This document shows positions 53,060 through 61,244 of a stretch of DNA of 64,000 nt, in pieces. Within the stretch, counting starts at the first letter, position 1, and every line of letters begins with the position of its first letter. The DNA comes from an uncultured Pseudomonadota bacterium (GTDB lineage Bacteria; Myxococcota_A; Bradymonadia; Bradymonadales; Bradymonadaceae). Both the position numbers and the translations under genes were made by a program. The notes below the pieces were generated by a model, which ran no database searches, was not told where the DNA came from, and saw nothing but the letters and a program-made list of their open reading frames with translations. The stretch lies in contig CAJXPB010000005.1 in NCBI GenBank assembly GCA_913057905.1, forward strand, positions 248,001-312,000, read 5' to 3'.

Positions 53060-54016
53060 ATGAGCGGGGACGTCGGCCGCGGTAGCGGCGCTGGAAAACT
53101 GATTTTGTTCGGCGAACATGCCGTCGTGTACGGGACCCCGGCCATCGTGGCGGGACTCTCTCGTGGGTGCACTGCCGAGGTGCGTCCGGCGGGCGGCTCC
53201 AGCGGGCCCGAAGCGGGCCTCGAGCTGCGAAGGGTCATCGAGGCCGATGAGGAACCCTCCTCGATCGGCAATCCGACGACATTGAAGGCCTTTCGAGCCA
53301 TCCGGGATACGTTTCCGGAACTCGAAGGCGCCGACATCGCCGCCCGGGTCGATGTGCACATTCCCATCGGCGTGGGACTCGGTAGTTCGGCATCGATGTC
53401 GGCCGCCCTTGGCCGTGCCTTCGGCGATCTGACCGACCGCGAGGACCTCGTCGCCGACGCGGTCAGCGCCGGTGAGGAAGTCTTCCACGGAAATCCCTCG
53501 GGGATCGACCAGCTCGCGGCCATGGAGGGCGGGTTGCACTTCTTTCGTCGTACCGAGGGCCCGGCAGGCCCCGGCATGGAGACGGCGCCTCTCGACACCC
53601 CGTCGTTTCGCGTGGCGATTTGCGTGGCCGGTCCCGCCTCTTCGACGGCCGCCATGGTCGACGGGGTCGCCGGACTCCGGGAACGCGAGCCCGACCTCTT
53701 TGAACACCTTGAACTGCTCATCGGCGACATCACCCGCAAGGCCTCGAAGGCGCTGCAGGACGGGGATCTGGAGCGAGTCGGCGAACTGATGGACATCAAC
53801 CACGGCGCGTTGGTCTCGCTGGGTGTCTCGACCGACGAGCTCGACCAGGCGTGCTACATCGCCCGGCGCGCCGGAGCCGTGGGCGCCAAACTGACGGGAG
53901 CTGGAGGCGGCGGCTGCGTCTTCGCGCTGCTTCCCGAAAACGGTGGCCACGGGGTGGTCGACACCTGGCGAGAGGCCGGCCTCGAGGCCTTCGAAGTGAC
54001 GATTGGACAAGACTGA
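53060..54016 (+). CDS. mvk: Mevalonate kinase
   Basis: 318 residues with an AGGGAGAAG-type ribosome site. GHMP kinase motifs: GKLILFGEHAVVYGTPAIVAG (motif 1), HIPIGVGLGSSASMSAAL (ATP loop, motif 2), and AKLTGAGGGGCVFALLP (motif 3). NPSGIDQLAAMEGG supplies the catalytic Asp. Phosphorylates mevalonate to 5-phosphomevalonate. First of three consecutive mevalonate pathway genes; 21 bp before the decarboxylase gene. Cytoplasmic. Confidence 0.94.
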   Translation: MSGDVGRGSGAGKLILFGEHAVVYGTPAIVAGLSRGCTAEVRPAGGSSGPEAGLELRRVIEADEEPSSIGNPTTLKAFRAIRDTFPELEGADIAARVDVHIPIGVGLGSSASMSAALGRAFGDLTDREDLVADAVSAGEEVFHGNPSGIDQLAAMEGGLHFFRRTEGPAGPGMETAPLDTPSFRVAICVAGPASSTAAMVDGVAGLREREPDLFEHLELLIGDITRKASKALQDGDLERVGELMDINHGALVSLGVSTDELDQACYIARRAGAVGAKLTGAGGGGCVFALLPENGGHGVVDTWREAGLEAFEVTIGQD

Positions 54017-54037
54017 TATCTGGAAAAGGGAGTATGC

Positions 54038-55018
54038 ATGCGCAGTACCGCCGTCGCCCATCCGAACATCGCGCTGGTCAAGTACTGGGGCAAACGAAAC
54101 GTCGAGTACAACATCCCCGCCGCCGGCAGCCTGTCGGTGACCCTGCAGGGGCTCGAGACCGAGACCCATGTGGAGTTCGACGAGTCCCTGGCCCACGATG
54201 AGCTGAAGCTCGACGGGGACCCGGTTGGCTCAGGGCGGATGCTCGACCGCGTGGAGGACTTTCTGGGGCTCGTCCGTGGCTACGCCGGGACCACCGCCCA
54301 CGCTCGCGTCGAGACCCGCAACAATTTCCCGACGGGTGCCGGTCTGGCCTCGTCGGCCTCGGGGTTTGCGGCCCTGACCGTGGCGGCCTGCGATGCCGCC
54401 GGCCTGGACCTTCCACGCCGGGAGATGTCGGCGCTGGCTCGCCGAGGATCCGGTTCCGCGGCCCGCTCGATCTTCGGCGGCTACGTCGAGATGAAGCCCG
54501 GCGAAGCCGACGACGGCTCCGATGCCGTCGCCATGCAGATCGCCGAGGCCGACCACTGGGATCTACGCTGTTTTGTCGGCGTCACCGCCGAGGGGAAAAA
54601 GAAGGTCGGCTCCACCGAGGGCATGATGCACACCGAGCGGTCCTCGCCGTACTACGAGGCTTGGATCGACCAGGTCCCGCGCGACATCGAAACGGCCCGC
54701 CAGGCCGTACGCACCCGCGACTTTGACGAACTCGCCGAGGTCGCCGAATCGAGTTGCCTGCAGATGCACGCCAGCGCCATCGCTGCCGAACCCGGGATCA
54801 TCTACTGGAACGGGGCGACCGTGGAGTTGATGAAGGCCGTGCGCGAGCAACGCGAATCGGGCCTTCCGATGTTTTTCACCGTCGACGCCGGCCCGCACGT
54901 CAAGGTCTTTTGCCCGAAAGACCATGAAGACGACGTCTCGAGTTGGCTCGCCGACCGCGACGACGTCATGGACGTCTACGAGGCGGTCCCCGGTCCCGGA
55001 GCCCACCTGGTCGAATGA
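54038..55018 (+). CDS. mvaD: Diphosphomevalonate decarboxylase
   Basis: 326 residues. Diagnostic start AVAHPNIALVKYWGKRN, the GHMP loop NNFPTGAGLASSASGFAALT, SGSAARSIFGGYVEM, and GVTAEGKKKVGSTEGMMHT. TVDAGPHVKVFC near the C-terminus is the family-specific motif 3. Converts 5-diphosphomevalonate to isopentenyl diphosphate with ATP. The stop overlaps the start of the phosphomevalonate kinase gene as ATGA, so the two are translationally coupled. Confidence 0.95.
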   Translation: MRSTAVAHPNIALVKYWGKRNVEYNIPAAGSLSVTLQGLETETHVEFDESLAHDELKLDGDPVGSGRMLDRVEDFLGLVRGYAGTTAHARVETRNNFPTGAGLASSASGFAALTVAACDAAGLDLPRREMSALARRGSGSAARSIFGGYVEMKPGEADDGSDAVAMQIAEADHWDLRCFVGVTAEGKKKVGSTEGMMHTERSSPYYEAWIDQVPRDIETARQAVRTRDFDELAEVAESSCLQMHASAIAAEPGIIYWNGATVELMKAVREQRESGLPMFFTVDAGPHVKVFCPKDHEDDVSSWLADRDDVMDVYEAVPGPGAHLVE

Positions 55019-56040
55019 ACGAAATCACAGTCTCTGCGCCCGGAAAACTCTACCTGCTCGGGGAATACGGCGTCCTGGCCGGCGGATGGTCTCTGGTCTC
55101 GGCCGTCGACCGGCGCGTCCGCTGCCGTCGGCGCTCCGAGCCGTCGGAATACCGTGTGACGGGCGCCTCCTTTGATGACTCTCGCCTCGTCGAGTGCGCC
55201 CTCGAGGCCCTCGGCGACCGAGCCGCCATCGACAGTCCCGATTGGCTCGAGACCGACGTCAGTGCCTTCTACGACGACGAGGGCGACAAGCTCGGGCTGG
55301 GCTCCTCGGCGGCATCGACGGTCTCGGTCGTAGCGGCGGCCTCCGATGGCCTGACGCGCCCCGAGATCTTCGAGGCCTCCGAAGAGGCACATCGCCTCTT
55401 TCAGGGCGGTCGCGGAAGCGGCGGTGGCATGGCCGCGGCGACCTGGGGCGGGCTCCTGGCCTACCGGCTGGTCGAGCCACTGGAGCCGTACGGCTCTTCG
55501 GTTCAGGTGGCCGGGCAAGACGACGGCGTAGAGGGGACGGTTCAGACGGGCCCGGCTTCGGTCGTGCCACTGCACTGGCCCGATGGTCTCGAGGTCCGCG
55601 CCGTCTGGCTGGGTTCCCCGGCGAGTACGACTGATTTTATCGCCCGTCTGGAACGGGGCCTGGAGGGGGCGGAGTCCGAACGGTTGGCCGTGCGAGAAGC
55701 TCTCGACCGCATTGCCGTCGTGGCCCGCGACGCCCTTGAAGGGCTCGCCGAGGGAGCCTCGGCGCAGACCCTGATAGGCTTCATCGAACGCGGCGACGGG
55801 GCCATGGAACAACTCGGCGAGGTGCTCGACGCCTCCATCGTCATCGACAGGCACCGCGAACTCCGCGACGCCGTGCGAGGGAAGGGCGCCGCGGTCAAAC
55901 CTTCGGGGGCCGGCGGCGGTGATTTCTCGATCATCGCCGGCACCACCCAAACAAAATGGGCCGCCCTCGAGGAAGACCTTCCCTCGTGGGCGACCCTGAT
56001 GGACCTGGGCTTCGGCGCCGACGGCGTCCGCGCCGAGTAG
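55015..56040 (+). CDS. Phosphomevalonate kinase (GHMP family)
   Basis: 341 residues from ATG 55015, which overlaps the mvaD stop. GHMP motifs: SAPGKLYLLGEYGVLAGGWSL near the N-terminus, KLGLGSSAASTVSVVAA, GGRGSGGGMAAATWGG, and AVKPSGAGGGDFSIIAG. The substrate is inferred from its place after mevalonate kinase and diphosphomevalonate decarboxylase, as the only step missing between them. Cytoplasmic. Converges on sdhB with 19 bp between. Confidence 0.88.
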   Translation: MNEITVSAPGKLYLLGEYGVLAGGWSLVSAVDRRVRCRRRSEPSEYRVTGASFDDSRLVECALEALGDRAAIDSPDWLETDVSAFYDDEGDKLGLGSSAASTVSVVAAASDGLTRPEIFEASEEAHRLFQGGRGSGGGMAAATWGGLLAYRLVEPLEPYGSSVQVAGQDDGVEGTVQTGPASVVPLHWPDGLEVRAVWLGSPASTTDFIARLERGLEGAESERLAVREALDRIAVVARDALEGLAEGASAQTLIGFIERGDGAMEQLGEVLDASIVIDRHRELRDAVRGKGAAVKPSGAGGGDFSIIAGTTQTKWAALEEDLPSWATLMDLGFGADGVRAE

Positions 56041-56059
56041 CCGCTGTAGACTCCAACCC

Positions 56060-56854
56060 TCAGACTTCGGCTTCGTCGGGATTCGGCGAACCTTTCTTGG
56101 CCGCCGCCCGGACGTATTCACGCCGCATGCGGGCGATGTTGTCCAGGTCGATGTCCTTCGGGCACGCCGCCTGGCATTCGCCGATGTTCGAGCAGTTTCC
56201 GAAGCCCTGGTCCTCCATCTCGTGGACCATCCTCAATACCCGACGCTCTCGTTCGGGTTGTCCCTGTGGAAGGACTGCGTACTGGCTGACCTTCGCGCCG
56301 GTAAACAGTGACGCCGACGCATTCGGACAGGCCGCCACGCAGGCACCGCAGCCGATGCAGGTGGCCGAGTCGAATGCCTGGTCGGAGACGTCTTTGCCGA
56401 TTTTGATCGAGTTGCCGTCGGGCTTCGGCCCGGTCTGCACCGAGACGTAACCGCCCGCCTGCATGATCTCGTCGAACGAACTGCGGTCGACGACCAGGTC
56501 GCGCACGACGGGAAAGGCGTCGGCACGCCACGGTTCCAGATAGATCGTGTCGCCGTCGTCGAAAGCGCGCATGTGTAGCTGACAGGCCGCCGTCTTGCGC
56601 TTGGGGCCGTGGGGCTGACCGTTGACGACGATGCCGCAGGTCCCGCAGATGCCCTCGCGACAATCGCTGTCGAAGGCGATGGGTCGGTCGCCGCGCTCGA
56701 TCAACCGTTCGTTGACCAGGTCCAACATCTCCAGAAACGACAGGTGCGGGGAGATGTCGTGGGCGACATTCGGGTAGTCGACGAGTTCGCCGTCGGACTC
56801 GCGGTCGTCTTGCCGCCAGACCTTCAGATGGAAATCCATGGAATCGGAAGCCAT
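56060..56854 (-). CDS. sdhB: Succinate dehydrogenase/fumarate reductase iron-sulfur subunit
   Basis: 264 residues. [2Fe-2S] ligands in [16 protein letters not shown] with a later Cys, [4Fe-4S] in [12 protein letters not shown], and [3Fe-4S] in [15 protein letters not shown]. Passes electrons from SdhA FADH2 to the quinone site in SdhC. Last gene of sdhCAB, 36 bp after sdhA. Membrane-bound on the cytoplasmic side as part of complex II. Confidence 0.95.
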   Translation of the reverse strand: MASDSMDFHLKVWRQDDRESDGELVDYPNVAHDISPHLSFLEMLDLVNERLIERGDRPIAFDSDCREGICGTCGIVVNGQPHGPKRKTAACQLHMRAFDDGDTIYLEPWRADAFPVVRDLVVDRSSFDEIMQAGGYVSVQTGPKPDGNSIKIGKDVSDQAFDSATCIGCGACVAACPNASASLFTGAKVSQYAVLPQGQPERERRVLRMVHEMEDQGFGNCSNIGECQAACPKDIDLDNIARMRREYVRAAAKKGSPNPDEAEV

Positions 56855-56890
56855 GACTGAGCTCCTTGATGTTGCAGAAAGATAGCGGAG

Positions 56891-58852
56891 TTACTTGTAG
56901 CTGCGCGTCTTGAGTTCGACGAACTCGAATTCGAGGTCTTCTTGGTGGAGGTTCCAGCCCTCGGGCTGGCCGTCGCCGTCGTCCTGGTATTCCCAGGCTG
57001 CCACGTACGAGTAATCCTCGTCGTTTCGCAGCGCCTCGCCTTCATCGGTCTGGTGCTCGACGCGGAAGTGACAGCCGGCCGATTCGTCGCGGTGCAGGGC
57101 GTCTTTGGCCATCAGCTCGCCGAGTTCCAGGAAGTCGGCCACGCGGCCGGCGACCTCCAGGTTCTTGTTGAACTTGTCGGTGTCGGTCGGCAGGACGACG
57201 CTGTTCCAGAACTCGTGGCGCAGCTCGCGCATCTGGTCGACGGCCGAGCGCAGACTCTCCTCTTCGCGCTCGATGCCGACGTTGTCCCAGGTGAGACGGC
57301 CAAGCCGCTTGTAGATGTCCATGACCGTGCTCTGCTGGTCGGACGGCTTCTCGCGGTTTCGGTCCGAGGCGTCGACGAGCTTCTGGATGTTGGTGCGCAC
57401 CTCGTCTTCGGCCTCGTCGAAGGCACTCTCGTCGCCGCTGATGTCGTCGAGGTCGTGACGATTTTCGGCCAGGTAGTTGCTGAGCGAGTGCGGGATGATG
57501 AAGTAGCCGTCGGACAGCCCCTGCATGAGCGCGCTGGCACCCAGGCGGTTGGCACCGTGGTCCGAGAAGTTGGCTTCGCCGGCCACGAACAACCCGGGGA
57601 CGTTGCTCATCAGGTCGTAGTCGACCCAGAGCCCGCCCATCACGTAGTGGACCGCCGGGAAGATCCGCATCGGTACTTCGTACGGATCCTCGCCGGTGAT
57701 CTTTTCGTACATCTCGAAGAGGTTGCCGTATTTGTCCTCGATGTAGTCGCGGCCCTTCTGCTCGATGGCCGTCTGGAAGTCGAGGTAGACGGCGTTCTGG
57801 TTGGGGCCGACGCCGTAGCCCTCGTCGACCATCAACTTGGCGTTGCGCGAGGCGACGTCCCGGGGCACCAAGTTCCCGAAGGCGGGATACTTGCGCTCCA
57901 GGTAGTAGTCGCGGTCCGATTCGGGGATCTGGCTGGGCGGCTTGTCGCAGTCGTCTTTGTCGTCGGGCACCCAGACGCGGCCGTCGTTTCGCAGCGACTC
58001 GCTCATCAGGGTCAGCTTGGACTGGTACTCGCCGGACTGCGGGATGCAGGTCGGATGGATCTGCACGTAGCACGGATTGGCCATGAACGCGCCGCGCTTG
58101 TGGCAGCGCCAGGCCGCCGTGCCGTTGGAGTTAAAGGCGTTGGTAGACAGGTAGTAGATGCGACCATAGCCGCCGGTGCACAAGACCACCGCGTCCGCGG
58201 TGTGGCGTTCGACTTCGCCGTTGTACAGGTTCCGGGTGATGATGCCGCGAGCCCGGCCGTCTTTGACGACCAGGTCCAGCATCTCGCGGTGCGGAAACAT
58301 CGACACGGTGCCGGCGTCGACCTGACGCATCATGGAGCCGTACGCGCCCAGCAGAAGCTGCTGTCCGGTCTGACCCCGAGCGTAGAAGGTCCGCGAGACC
58401 TGCGCGCCGCCGAATGAACGGTTGGCCAGCTCGCCGCCATACTCACGGGCAAAAGGGACGCCCTGGGCCACGGCCTGGTCGATGATGTTCGAGCTGTTCT
58501 GCGCAAGCCGGTAGGTGTTCGATTCGCGCGAGCGGTAGTCGCCGCCCTTGATCGTGTCGTAGAACAGCCGCCAGATGCTGTCGCCGTCGTTCGGGTAGTT
58601 CTTGGTGGCGTTGATACCACCCTGCGCGGCGATGCTGTGGGCGCGGCGCGGCGAGTCGCTGATGCAGAACGTCTTGACGTTGTAGCCCATCTCGCCGAGC
58701 GACGCCGCCGACGAGGCACCGGCGAGCCCGGTCCCCACGACGATGACGTCCTTGTTCGGCTTATTGTTCGGCGCAACGAGACTGTAGTTTTCCTTGCGCC
58801 GATCCCACTTCTCGTGGAGCGGTCCTTCCGGAACGTTGGGATCGAGTGTCAT
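56891..58852 (-). CDS. sdhA: Succinate dehydrogenase/fumarate reductase flavoprotein subunit
   Basis: 653 residues. The FAD motif [20 protein letters not shown] lies near residues 36-56, the covalent flavin His region in [19 protein letters not shown], active-site [19 protein letters not shown], and [19 protein letters not shown]. Similar in length to the Bacillus and delta-proteobacterial enzyme. Oxidises succinate to fumarate. Between sdhC and sdhB. Confidence 0.96.
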   Translation of the reverse strand: MTLDPNVPEGPLHEKWDRRKENYSLVAPNNKPNKDVIVVGTGLAGASSAASLGEMGYNVKTFCISDSPRRAHSIAAQGGINATKNYPNDGDSIWRLFYDTIKGGDYRSRESNTYRLAQNSSNIIDQAVAQGVPFAREYGGELANRSFGGAQVSRTFYARGQTGQQLLLGAYGSMMRQVDAGTVSMFPHREMLDLVVKDGRARGIITRNLYNGEVERHTADAVVLCTGGYGRIYYLSTNAFNSNGTAAWRCHKRGAFMANPCYVQIHPTCIPQSGEYQSKLTLMSESLRNDGRVWVPDDKDDCDKPPSQIPESDRDYYLERKYPAFGNLVPRDVASRNAKLMVDEGYGVGPNQNAVYLDFQTAIEQKGRDYIEDKYGNLFEMYEKITGEDPYEVPMRIFPAVHYVMGGLWVDYDLMSNVPGLFVAGEANFSDHGANRLGASALMQGLSDGYFIIPHSLSNYLAENRHDLDDISGDESAFDEAEDEVRTNIQKLVDASDRNREKPSDQQSTVMDIYKRLGRLTWDNVGIEREEESLRSAVDQMRELRHEFWNSVVLPTDTDKFNKNLEVAGRVADFLELGELMAKDALHRDESAGCHFRVEHQTDEGEALRNDEDYSYVAAWEYQDDGDGQPEGWNLHQEDLEFEFVELKTRSYK

Positions 58853-58926
58853 AGAGAGACTCCGTTGGTGCGTACAAAGCGTGCTGAATCAGATGGATCC
58901 ATCGCGGCAGCCAGCCCGGAAAAAGG

Positions 58927-59616
58927 TCAGGCCGGAGCGGGTGCCAGGAAGTACATGTAGGGCGGCAGAATCAAGAAGGTCACGGAGACCAGCAGGGCGA
59001 CGATGAGCGCCAGCCCCGTAAAGGTCTTCTTCCACCCGCTGTTCATGATCCCCAGCGACTGGAACATACTCCAGACACCGTGGCGCAAGTGGAAGCCCAG
59101 AAAGACCATGACGGCCATGTATCCGACCGTCCACGCCTCGCTCTGGAAGGCCTGATACACGATGGCGTAGAGGTCATGATAGTACTCGGCCCCATAGTCG
59201 GCGCTCCAGTATTCGATGAACCGGAACTGAATCAGGTGGACGATCAGAAACGCCAACAGGATGAGCCCCGAGACGATCATTTTGGTCGAGGCAAAGCTCC
59301 ACTGGCTGGGTCCACCCTTCGTTTCGCGATTCGCCTCGTAATCTTGAGAGCGCGCCGCGTTGTTGTCTTTGGTGACGGCCAGGGCGCTGATGATGTGAAG
59401 CAGAAAGACAGCGACCAGGCCTACCTCGGCGATCGGGAGCAGAATGCCCAGGGCGTGCAGCTTTTCGGCGTAGGCATTGAAGGCACCTTCGCCGCCCAAC
59501 AGCGTCAGATTTCCACCGGCGTGGCCGACCACGAAGATGACGGCCCCGATGGCTGAAAGGGCATTGATGACCTTCTTGCCTATTGGAGAGGTGAGGGCTT
59601 CTTTGAGGCTGATCAT
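58927..59616 (-). CDS. sdhC: Succinate dehydrogenase cytochrome b558-type membrane anchor
   Basis: 229 residues from ATG 59616 (MISLKEALTSPIGKK), with GGAG upstream. Five hydrophobic helices, for example ALSAIGAVIFVVGHAGGNLT, EVGLVAVFLLHIISALAV, MIVSGLILLAFLIVHLIQF and a last LALIVALLVSVTFLILP. Haem-ligand His candidates lie in VVGHAGG, LLHII, IVHLI and FHLRHGVWSMFQ. A single large anchor subunit is typical of type B complex II (Bacillus, Wolinella, delta-proteobacteria). First gene of sdhCAB. Confidence 0.92.
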   Translation of the reverse strand: MISLKEALTSPIGKKVINALSAIGAVIFVVGHAGGNLTLLGGEGAFNAYAEKLHALGILLPIAEVGLVAVFLLHIISALAVTKDNNAARSQDYEANRETKGGPSQWSFASTKMIVSGLILLAFLIVHLIQFRFIEYWSADYGAEYYHDLYAIVYQAFQSEAWTVGYMAVMVFLGFHLRHGVWSMFQSLGIMNSGWKKTFTGLALIVALLVSVTFLILPPYMYFLAPAPA

Positions 59617-59750
59617 GAACCAGGCTCCGGTTGTATAGTCGGGTACGACGGGGTTGAGCCAATCAAACAACCCGCTGATATTTGCGTCGATTGCATAGCA
59701 CGAATGGGCACGCTGCTAAAGTTGGTCGCCGGTGCTAAGGTATTTTCGCC

Positions 59751-61244
59751 ATGACCGACGAACCGATCTACATCGAAGAGCCGCGAGGATTCGAGTGGCT
59801 CCTGGAGGATCCGACCGAGGCGGCCGGGGATGGAGAGGTCCCAACCCTCTATCGCTTCGTCTTTATGATGTTCGTCGGGGCGTCTCTGATTCACCTCTAT
59901 CTCCCGGATGCGTGGCAGCTCGAATGGCTGGTTGCAGACCTGATCTATCTGGCCGGCCTCGGCCTGCTAGTGTGGCGCGGCGCCCTGGCGGGCTGGCTCC
60001 TCAGCGCCGCGGGCCTGCTGCTGCCCTTACTCTTCCATCGCGACCAGTTGACCCAGTCGGTCATCATGCTCAGTTGGGCCACCGCGGCGATGCTGGGCGT
60101 CGGCTGGGATCTGTGGCGTCGAGCCACGATGGAAAAAGAGGACGGGGAGGTGCCCCCCGACGGCCTGAGTGGGTTCCTGTCGGCCGTGCGCGTCGTCACC
60201 GTGCTCGCTTATCTGACCGCGGCGATGCACAAGCTCAATGCCGACTTCATCGATCCACAGTACAGTTGCGCGGTCTATGGATTCGACGAAGTCGCCACCT
60301 ACTGGTCGGCCGGTTGGATCGAATGGCCGGGCTGGTTCGCATCCGCCGCCCCCTTCATCATCCTCGGACTCGAAGCCAGCATCGGACTTCTGCTGGCCTT
60401 CGGGGTGCGGCGGGTCGCCTGGTCGATCGCCGCGGTCTTCCACCTGCCGCTGACCCTGGTGATGGCCCCGGCGTTCGGCTTCGTTATGGCCGCCGGCCAT
60501 TCGGCCTTCGCTACCCGTGAGGACGGCACCCGTCTCAAGGAGGTCGCCTACGCCCACGGCCCCTGGCTGGTCGGAACGGGCGTCTTTTTGACCACCGTCA
60601 GTGCGTGGCTTCACGGCGCATGGCCTGGTCTGGCGATGTTCATCAAGGAGGCGGCCCTCTGGACGGCCATCTTGGGCCTTCCCATCGCCTTTCCGCCGTG
60701 GCGTCGGTCGTCTTGGCGTTCGTCGTGGCGAGGCTCCGTGGGTGCGGCGTGGCAGAGCGCCAAGATCCGCGTGGCTCTACCCGCGGCCATCGGGCTGATG
60801 TTCTTCGCCAACGGGCTGACGCCGTACTTCGGGCTCCAGTACCAGCACACCGCCGCCATGGTCAGCAATCTACGGATCGACCGCGGCTGCTGGAACAGCC
60901 TGATCTTTCCCGAATCGATGCGGGGTCCGGATCCCTACATTCGGGTCGAGGACGCTTACTTCCGTGAGCCCGGCCAGATTCCGTACTACGAGGAGATCGT
61001 TCTCGAACAGTTGTGGAATCCCACCCAGATCCGTCAGATGCGCCGAAACTGGTGCACCGAGGAGATCCGGCCGTTCTACATGCGGGGCACCTACTTGGGC
61101 GAGTCCTTCGAAATCGAGGATGTCTGCGCCGGCGAGCCGCTGCCCTTTGGCGAGTTTCGGCTCTTCGGCGAGCCGGTCTTTGGAGACTTTCTACGCTTCC
61201 AGAAGAATCTGGAGCGCGAGTGTCCACAGACCTGCATTCACTGA
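59751..61244 (+). CDS. HTTM-like (vitamin-K-carboxylase N-domain-like) membrane protein
   Basis: 497 residues with about ten hydrophobic segments, for example FVFMMFVGASLIHLYLP, LLPLLFHRDQ, VVTVLAYLTAAMHKLNADFI and VALPAAIGLMFFANGLTPYF. MHKLNADFIDP and GLQYQHTAAMVSNLRID are typical of the HTTM domain shared with vitamin K-dependent gamma-carboxylase. The soluble C-terminal about 130 residues contain several Cys (RGCWNSLIFPE, NWCTEEIRP, ECPQTCIH). It lacks the remainder of the eukaryotic carboxylase. Function unknown. Divergent from sdhC; the stop overlaps the converging lysine gene by 7 bp. Confidence 0.75.
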   Translation: MTDEPIYIEEPRGFEWLLEDPTEAAGDGEVPTLYRFVFMMFVGASLIHLYLPDAWQLEWLVADLIYLAGLGLLVWRGALAGWLLSAAGLLLPLLFHRDQLTQSVIMLSWATAAMLGVGWDLWRRATMEKEDGEVPPDGLSGFLSAVRVVTVLAYLTAAMHKLNADFIDPQYSCAVYGFDEVATYWSAGWIEWPGWFASAAPFIILGLEASIGLLLAFGVRRVAWSIAAVFHLPLTLVMAPAFGFVMAAGHSAFATREDGTRLKEVAYAHGPWLVGTGVFLTTVSAWLHGAWPGLAMFIKEAALWTAILGLPIAFPPWRRSSWRSSWRGSVGAAWQSAKIRVALPAAIGLMFFANGLTPYFGLQYQHTAAMVSNLRIDRGCWNSLIFPESMRGPDPYIRVEDAYFREPGQIPYYEEIVLEQLWNPTQIRQMRRNWCTEEIRPFYMRGTYLGESFEIEDVCAGEPLPFGEFRLFGEPVFGDFLRFQKNLERECPQTCIH

